DNA of 64,000 nt, taken from Metallyticus violacea. Taxonomy: Eukaryota; Arthropoda; Insecta; Mantodea; Metallyticidae. The translations under genes and the position numbers were made by a program. The number at the start of each line of letters is the position of its first letter. The first letter of the stretch is position 1. Below the pieces are notes generated by a model. That model was not told the DNA's origin, did no database searches, and saw only the letters and a list, made by a program, of their open reading frames with translations. Location: contig CM060838.1 of assembly GCA_030762175.1 (NCBI GenBank), positions 23,864,001-23,928,000 of the forward strand, read 5' to 3'. Positions 57,383 to 64,000 of this stretch are shown here, piece after piece.

Positions 57383-60300
57383 ATATATATATACTGTTGT
57401 AATACATATAATTTCAATAAACAATGACTGAGTTTGACCGCAAGTTAACCGAAATAAACAAATTATGCCAAGTGGTCTATAACTGCCCGAAACTACACCA
57501 GATTGTTGATTACTTCATTTGTACTTGTAAGTTTGTATTGCAATATTTTACTTTTACACATGTGACCGAATAATTTTCTACCTAAGAGAAAACGCTCGAA
57601 ATCAAAGCGCCCGGAACATAAAAAAATGGTTGTCAACGCGGTTTCAAAAATAAGCGTAAAATCAAATAAATAAGGGAAGAGCGAATGAAATGAAGAGAGG
57701 AAAAGCATGGAAAGATAAGTAAAGAAATAAATGAGGGGACAAAATCAGGAGGAAAAGGAAGATGAACACAAAAATAAGACAGCCCATTTGTTTGAAGGAA
57801 TTAAATATGTACGTAAAATAAAGGACAAGAAAACAGTGATGCGAACAACCACGAATATTTCCACTATTGTAAGAAATGCGTGTATTTCATTACTGGTATT
57901 CATTTAAAGCATTCGACAGCGATAGCGATGAAGAGCTATACACACAGAAACAGATGTCACGATAAGCTTTAATTATCTGCACTCAGCAGGTGGGAAGCAG
58001 ACGTTTCCTTTCCTAGAGCTTATCGGTGAAACATCACGGCGAGTTGTCACAAGTCCAAACACAAGAATATTCAGGGAAATGTACGTCAGACACCCAGAAT
58101 CATGAGTATTTCTAGCCAAAAGCCCCGTGGATTTGGACGAAATTCTCAGAGATATGAAGAATCCAAGTCTTGAGATATTTGTCCCAAAAATATAACTCAA
58201 AAGATGTGCACCAGGTTCTAAAACACCAGCATCATGGTTTATCCAAGTTATGCGTTCTTAAACGAATGAGGAAAACAGTATAAGACAGGGTTCAAAGTAG
58301 ATAAACCTGAAATATTAACTGGAAAAATATGCACACCATTGTATTATTATCCAGAATAATTAAGAGATTATTGGGGATACCGGCACGCCAGAAAAGTAAT
58401 AAATGTTTTGATTTGGCCTTCCGAAAGTAACTTTTCGAATTGCCACTGAGAAAACTGCATCTAGCGCTTCCCGCACAGTACCCGTGTTAGAATAGTTGCC
58501 TGCACTCCCTGGCGCAACCTTCTTTGAAGCTGTAGACGCTTGTTTTAATTGAAATAATAAATATTAAAAGCCATACTTAAAGAATCACAGAATTCGAATC
58601 CAGACATTTTTGCCATGGAACTAAGAACTGATTTTTGCCTTCTTAAGAAAGCTGGGCTCTGAAATGCATTTCCTCTGCAAAAAATCTCCCAACCGCTGTA
58701 CTCAAGTTTCTCCACACTTATCAATGTATCCGGTTATCTAGCTAGGCAATACCCTTCCTTCCTATTTATATACCCTAGAGTGTTTCTTCACGTCGGTGGC
58801 TATAGTTGATGAAACCTAAGGGCTGTAATCTCGTTTATGCCGTTGTTGACATTAGGTGTGGAGCGCTCAAATAATATACGCAACGAAATATTCAAATACA
58901 TTCCATCTGCGAGCTATGGCTTCAAAGACAAAAGCATCGGTATCAGCGAGATGCCACTGCTGTTATAAATGATAGTAATAATATAAATTGTAAATATTTT
59001 CTATGATTGTATATTTAATTGGCCTTATCTGAAAATAAGTTTAATAAAATAATTGACCAGAAGCCAAATACAAACGCTCGAGCTTAGGTACGAATCGTGC
59101 TGATGTAAGTCCACTGGTTAGGATTACCTTCACCCTGAAAATATGAATGCCAGGTAACTTTGTGAGCTAAGGTCTCCATGTTCATTAATTCATTATTTCA
59201 AGAATAGTAGCAGCCAGTATTAGACTTTAAAGTGCTCAAAAATAAAATTAAATTAAGATGCTGGTTTCAAATGTGGCTAATGCACCTTACATTATTATTT
59301 TAAGTTCCTTTGATGAAAGACTTGAGGATGATTAGAGAAAAGAAAGGAACGCTTTTAATAGTCTCCTGATGTTACTACTACACTTAGAATTCAGTAAACA
59401 GAAAGAAAAGAAAAGAAAAATAAACCACAATCGCTCCAGATTAGCTGTTTCACATTAATGAAATAAAAACCTTCAAGAAAAAATAATGTTATTTATGATA
59501 ACTGAAGGTACTATGGCTATATAGCATGTTGGTACATTATGGTGGGATTTTTACTATAAAACAGTTACTTCAACACGCTATTTTAAGGAGGCTGGGATTG
59601 TCAGCTGATATGAATCATTCATATGTTCTTAGTGTAGGTATAAAAATAGCGAAGAAGCATTCGTCTGTTGACTGCAAATTCACCGGAGAGCACACGATGA
59701 AAGAAATTCTAGGAACAGCCTCTCGAGAGAAATGTCAACATTTTTTGGATTCTGACCGTTTCTCAAAACTCACAACAGCTTGCTGCATTTTATAGCAGCG
59801 AGACCTCTCTGAATTCTAAAACACCAACATCACTGCCTCCACAGTGCTCCTTTTCGACTGTTCTGGCTGACTTCTGGAATGAACTTTCGAAAAGTCAAAC
59901 GCTTTATAGAGAATTAGTACATATTCTTGCATTATTAATGATTATAGACAAGATATTAATAGTTATAGTGTACGTGGTAATTATATCGCCACACTAAATC
60001 ATATTTTATTGATAACGTAAACGCTCATGTCTTGAATAAATAACATGATCAAAGCATTGCCAAGAATTTATACAAAATAAATAAATACGTTATTAAATTT
60101 TAATATAGGATTTTCCACGCGAATTGATCCCGTAATTAAAAACAACTAAACTTTCTAATTTTCTCATAAAAAGCACCCTGCTGCCGTTAAATTATTTTGT
60201 AAAAATTCAATTTCTTAGATACTTGCAAATCTCCATCGTCCCTAACACCCTTAGCTGGCTTGTTTGGTGCAACTGAAAATAAAATTTTAAAAGAAAAGCT

Positions 60301-60937
60301 TTTCGCGATGTTAGTGTATTTTTAAACGGATTATCAATGAGCTTACTTACGTCATTAAAGTTTCTGTGGTTACAGCTGTGTAAACAGCAAGTGGACATTC
60401 TTCTCAGTGCTTGCGCAATGTAACTCAGAAAATGCAACGTGTTTACAGACGCGTTTTCATTCAAAAGAAGGTTTGGCCTTTGTTGCTATGGGGAAGCGGT
60501 AGAAGATTATTTCCGTCTTGACTGTGGTCCAATTCCTGCAAGCGTCTCCCTTGGATACAATCTCAATGTATGTCGCACAATGCATAGAGCATTTTGGTCT
60601 CTGTCGAAAGAGCTGATCGAAAATACAGGTGCCTCTCAGTGTTACTGGGAAACTGCTCTGCTTGAAAATTTAAAAGAATGCAGAAGTTTCTGGTCTGTAA
60701 CACAGCATCGCCTTTAACCACGAGTATAGTGTAAACCATAAGGATGTATCACATGTGAAATTGCCATGTGAAAAAACAACAAGGGTTACATTTTGTAAAC
60801 ATTATTCATCTCAAATTAATATAGCCACGCAAGATTCAAACGTTAAGCCATTTTATAGTAGAAGGATTCTTCAAAGTTTCCATAATAAATATTACTTTTT
60901 TATGCTATGGAAAAATGGCCATTCATTACAAGATATT
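57383..60937. other. AT-rich, no gene supported
   Basis: Open frames at 59526-59795 (89 codons), 60207-60464 (minus) and 60439-60717 (92 codons) lack known motifs. No SINE or transposase remnant recognised in these 3.5 kb. Confidence 0.5.
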
Positions 60938-60948
60938 CTCTTCAAACG

Positions 60949-61508
60949 GCGTCGGCCCTGGTGGTATAGTGGTAACCATACTTGTCTCCTAAACCCAGGG
61001 TCGAAGAATGTTTTTGGGCGTAAAATCGTAGGTATGTCTTCCTTGGAAGGGAAGTAAAGCCGTGGGTCCCGTGTCGTACATTTACAGCATGAATTTTTTT
61101 TTTTTTGATTGCGTTGTTTATGAACGCTCTTTAACAGCTCAGGTCATCAGCGTCCCATTCAACTCAGGGCGTGAAACGGCCGACAAATTTTGCTCAGAGG
61201 CCTCTCTTTCAGGCTTGAGGTTCTTTTTCGTGCCGTAAATGTACGACACGGGACCCACGGCTTTACTTCCCTTCCGAAGGAAGCCATACTTACGATTTTT
61301 ACGCCCGAAAAAATCCATCGGACCTGGCCGGGTTCGAACCCGCGATCTTGGGTTTAGGAGGCAAGTATGGTAAAGCATGAAAAAGAACCGCAAGCCTGAA
61401 AGAAGAGACCTCTGAGCAAAATTTACCGGCCGTTTCACGCCCTGAATTGAATGGGACGCTGATGACCTGAGATGTTAAAGAGCGTCCATAAATAAACCAA
61501 ATCAACAA
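60949..61508 (+). mobile_element. SINE-A copy 11, full length, interrupted by copy 12
   Basis: Outer copy: 60949-61093 carries the head (GTCGGCCCTGGTGGTATAGT, A box intact, B box deleted) and proximal body, and 61374-61508 carries the distal body and tail. The outer TSDs CTCTTCAAACG at 60938-60948 and 61509-61519 are perfect. Reading across the insert restores the family order at ..TTTACAGCATGAA / AAAGAACCGCAAGCC. Confidence 0.96.
61094..61373 (-). mobile_element. SINE-A copy 12, nested, youngest-looking
   Basis: Minus-strand SINE-A inserted in copy 11. Its A tail appears as a 13-T run at 61094-61106. The 8-bp TSD AGCATGAA (61086-61093 and 61374-61381) is host SINE sequence. The body and B box GGGTTCGAACCCG match the family majority almost everywhere. 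It is 5'-truncated in the A-box region at CCATACTTGCC. Being nested, it is younger than copy 11. Confidence 0.96.
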
Positions 61509-61519
61509 CTCTTCAAACG

Positions 61520-61880
61520 TTCTTTAGATAAAATTCGTTTTACCCAATGTCTTAGTTTAAGTGCCACAAATCATATGACACTCGATTCTTGCCAGAAATC
61601 CCCTAAAATCTAATACTTTAAGGAGTTCAGAACGTCAAAAAATAATTGTCACAGGTCTTCCAGGACGACATTTACCTACTTAGCTACCGTGTATTCTATC
61701 AAGCACAGAACCACCTAGTTCTACTGTACACAGAAGACCTCCTGTTTTCTCTACTGAGAGATTTGTTCCTGTAAAAGGCGACTCAAATGTATAGGGCTTA
61801 ATTTATGTACAGAATTCATTCTTTCACACTAGCGTACATCAGTTGGAAAAGAAGAAGCATATCTCAAAAATTAGGACATC
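61520..61880. other. No gene seen
   Basis: Unremarkable sequence between two SINE insertions. Confidence 0.6.
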
Positions 61881-61893
61881 GCTATACGAGTAC

Positions 61894-62173
61894 CGCCACG
61901 GGTGGCCGAAGTCGTTAAATCTTGGACTCGTGAGCGGGAGGTCTGGGTTCGAATACCGCCAGGACCGTCCTTCCTGACTGAGGTTTTTTCCAGGTTTTCC
62001 TCAGTCCTCACTAATGGCAAATGCCGGGGAGGTACCCTAAACTTAGGCCTGGAACGTTTCCTTCCATAAAAATAAATCCTTTCCCAATATATCATTTCAT
62101 TTCATGTGTCATCAGTGTCCATCGCCTGTGGTGCCTCTGTAGCAAAAACGGGCGTTAAACAACATTCATACAT
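61894..62173 (+). mobile_element. SINE-B copy 8, full length, recent
   Basis: The complete head CGCCACGGGTGGCCGAAGTC, ACTCGTGAGCGGGAGGTCTG and B box GGTTCGAATACC are followed by the full body and the end GGGCGTTAAACAACATT. Perfect 13-bp TSDs GCTATACGAGTAC at 61881-61893 and 62174-62186. It is the best reference copy for SINE-B in the window. The head resembles tRNA-Ser/Leu. Confidence 0.96.
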
Positions 62174-62186
62174 GCTATACGAGTAC

Positions 62187-63500
62187 ACCAGGTGATTCCC
62201 GACATAGGCAACTAAGAAAACGTCGCAAAGGCCCTCTACACATAAATACATATAATTATTATTATAAATCATGAACACACAAGAGAACTTGGCGTTAAAA
62301 GGGCTAAAATAATATATTTGTTTTCAGTAGTGGAATTGATCATTTCAGATGTAAATATTAGAGGCTTTAACTTATATACTTAACAATTTGAAATAATTGG
62401 TTTACACATATACAAAAATAACAGATGATAACTTTTCAAAATATTATTAAATTACAAACCGCCCACTGGTTAGATGGTAAAATAATCTCCCATGATGTAC
62501 AAACGGGCTAACGCGTGTCCGTCAATGACAAGAAGAAGATTTGCATTTGAACTTGCATAATAATGTTTGCTTTTCAAATACCGTGTTGGAAATGTTCACT
62601 CTGCTTCGAAACAGGCGCTTTAGCGTCTAAACAAATGTTGATTCATAGCTTCAGAGGTGCTGGTTATCTCTTCTCATAAGTTTCCCCAGTTCATCTGATG
62701 TTTACGGAGTTGATATATAAATTCTTTATTTTAAAATTTCTCGCAAATTGAGCAAAATAAGGTTTTATAAAGATGTGGGGGTAAACAAGTGAGCAATCAG
62801 AAACCAGACCGATAATATAAACATCTATTATCTAAAATACACAACACGAACATAGCTGATGGTGAAGCGTTGTGCCTTCTACTTCGTTTTATAATTACTA
62901 AAAATGTGTAGCTTAATCATATACATCCTCAAATTCTATATAAGTATGTGATAGAAAGTAATGAGAATTGCTTAAACTGAACTTAGAGTTGTCTTGAAAT
63001 TACTATATTATATGATATAAATATAATTTTTCTGAATGCACTTTATTTTCTGGCGTTAATGTCCTTTATACATTTATTTACTTTATGTTGCATTCTTTTT
63101 TCCTGGCATGTATATACATCTCAGAGCGAAGTCACGATTGTAAGAATAACATACAATCATTTCCTAACAATTTTGCGAAAATCTTCGTATTTAAATTTGA
63201 ATTATGTGAAATGTACGAGGGCAATACTGAAAGCCATCAGCAATATATATGTATAAACAACGATCTATTAATTACAAAAAAAAAAAATTAAGCACATTGT
63301 CATTTTCTATAGACTATAGGCAACGCCATGAGAAGTCGTGACGTCATTAGCTTTAGTTAGGTGACCACAGTCAGCTTATACAAAATGGTTTTAACATGTT
63401 TTGTTCCTTCTACACTGTGATTGTAATTTCTCGTTAAACAGGCAATCTGCACTGCATAAATTCACCAGATACTTCAGCGAGTTTGTGCTTAGACTGCAGA
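62187..63500. other. AT-rich, nothing seen
   Basis: Overlapping frames of 65 and 68 codons (63059-63291) without motif. Confidence 0.55.
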
Positions 63501-63692
63501 ACGGCCGAAGTCGTTAAGGCACGAACTCGTGAGCGGGAGGTCTGGGGTTCGAACCCCGCCAGGGCTGATTGAGGAAAGAACCATGTTTCCTTCCTTAAAA
63601 ACCCTTTCCCAATATATCATTTCGCCTCATGTGTCATCAGTGTCCATCGCCTTGGTGCCTCAATAGTAAAAATGGGCGTTCAACACAAGTGC
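63501..63692 (+). mobile_element. SINE-B copy 9, central deletion
   Basis: The head is excellent (ACGGCCGAAGTCGTTAAGGC, ACTCGTGAGCGGGAGGTCTG, B box GGGTTCGAACCCCG), missing only the first bases. The body jumps from CCAGGGCTGA to ACCATGTTTCCTTCC, losing the GGTACCCTAAACTTAGGCC block. The end (GGTGCCTCAATAGTAAAAAT, GGGCGTTCAACA) is present. Confidence 0.93.
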
Positions 63693-64000
63693 ACAATGCA
63701 GTCCAGCAGATGATCAAGAGGTCAGAAGTATGCCCATTGGGTTGCTCGTGTATTAGACGCAACAGTAAAAACCCAGAGAAATCGTTCAAAAGCTTCAGAG
63801 GTATTGAAACGACGGAACTGTGTTGTAGCGTATGAAAACTGCTTCCACCCAAACAGATACATGAGCCACGCAAGCCAATGTTCGTATTTTCACAATGCTG
63901 GAACGGAGCTCGAACCCAAGGGAATTTTCTAGCACCAACTAAAGTGAGAAAAATGTATAAAAAGAAACTGAAATGGAAAGAAAAAGTCTAAAAAGTAAGG
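63693..64000. other. No gene seen
   Basis: Opposite-strand shadow frames of 68 and 78 codons (63629-63873). Nothing recognised. Confidence 0.5.

Noticed and set aside
61139..61508. 99-codon and 69-codon minus frames
   Set aside because: Translation of SINE-A copies, including across the nested junction. Frames in other SINE copies (4354-4578, 14041-14226, 47333-47569, 47614-47886, 61871-62095) were rejected for the same reason.
1..64000. Prokaryotic operons, phage, toxin or defence systems
   Set aside because: No ribosome-binding-site-led gene runs, no recognisable bacterial proteins, and gene density, SINEs and mariner elements all indicate a metazoan nuclear genome.

Overview
This window reads as non-coding, repeat-rich nuclear DNA from an arthropod, most likely an insect with a large AT-rich genome. 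The evidence for this is long AT-rich stretches with no dense gene content, ATT/AAT, TA and GA microsatellites, many tRNA-derived SINEs with target-site duplications (TSDs), and several decayed mariner/Tc1-type DNA transposons whose closest remembered relatives are insect copies. A blattodean or another large-genome insect is possible, but I cannot name the species. I see no bacterial, phage or organelle gene, no operon, no CRISPR array, and no cellular protein-coding gene I can recognise. Almost every open frame is short, lacks a credible start, or lies in a repeat.

Layout. 0-8 kb: AT-rich DNA with SINE-A copies at 1-118, 1826-2121 and 4344-4603, ATT microsatellites, and a degenerate roughly 140-bp tandem repeat (6424-7020). 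8-10 kb: a tRNA-Ile-like SINE head and a GC-richer dispersed repeat (family D) interrupted by a SINE-B. 11.0-11.75 kb: a 714-bp hAT-like non-autonomous element with near-perfect 8-bp TSDs. 14-17.5 kb: three SINE-A copies and two hydrophobic minus-strand open frames of unknown meaning. 19.9-20.6 kb: a 738-bp TA-flanked transposon with long terminal inverted repeats and a fossil of the transposase catalytic core. 25.9-26.7 kb: a second copy of the 140-bp tandem family. 31.2 kb: a SINE-A. 32.56-33.7 kb: a 44-bp minisatellite of 25 units in perfect register. 34.8-35.7 kb and 37.4-38.3 kb: two different internally deleted mariner/Tc1 elements. 42.8-47.9 kb: a SINE-rich stretch with adjacent insertions in and around a GA repeat. 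48.6 kb: a 91-nt pure pyrimidine run followed by a hairpin. 49.9-50.9 kb: a near full-length but inactivated mariner-type transposase. 55.3 kb: a third tRNA-SINE family (C). 57.3 kb: a 42-nt near-perfect inverted repeat. 60.9-62.2 kb: a SINE-A inserted into another SINE-A, followed by a SINE-B with a perfect 13-bp TSD. 63.5 kb: a further SINE-B.

How the parts relate. The SINEs have RNA polymerase III A and B boxes in their heads and TSDs of 8-13 bp, and several are 5'-truncated. This is the signature of LINE-driven retrotransposition, but I could not identify the partner LINE. The DNA transposons are non-autonomous or dead: each has lost at least one catalytic aspartate of the DDE/D triad, and two have lost the first two. 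No previously undescribed gene system is evident. The best leads are the 57.3-kb hairpin, the 44-bp satellite with its higher-order duplication, the conserved hairpins in the SINE-A body, and the nested insertions that give relative ages.
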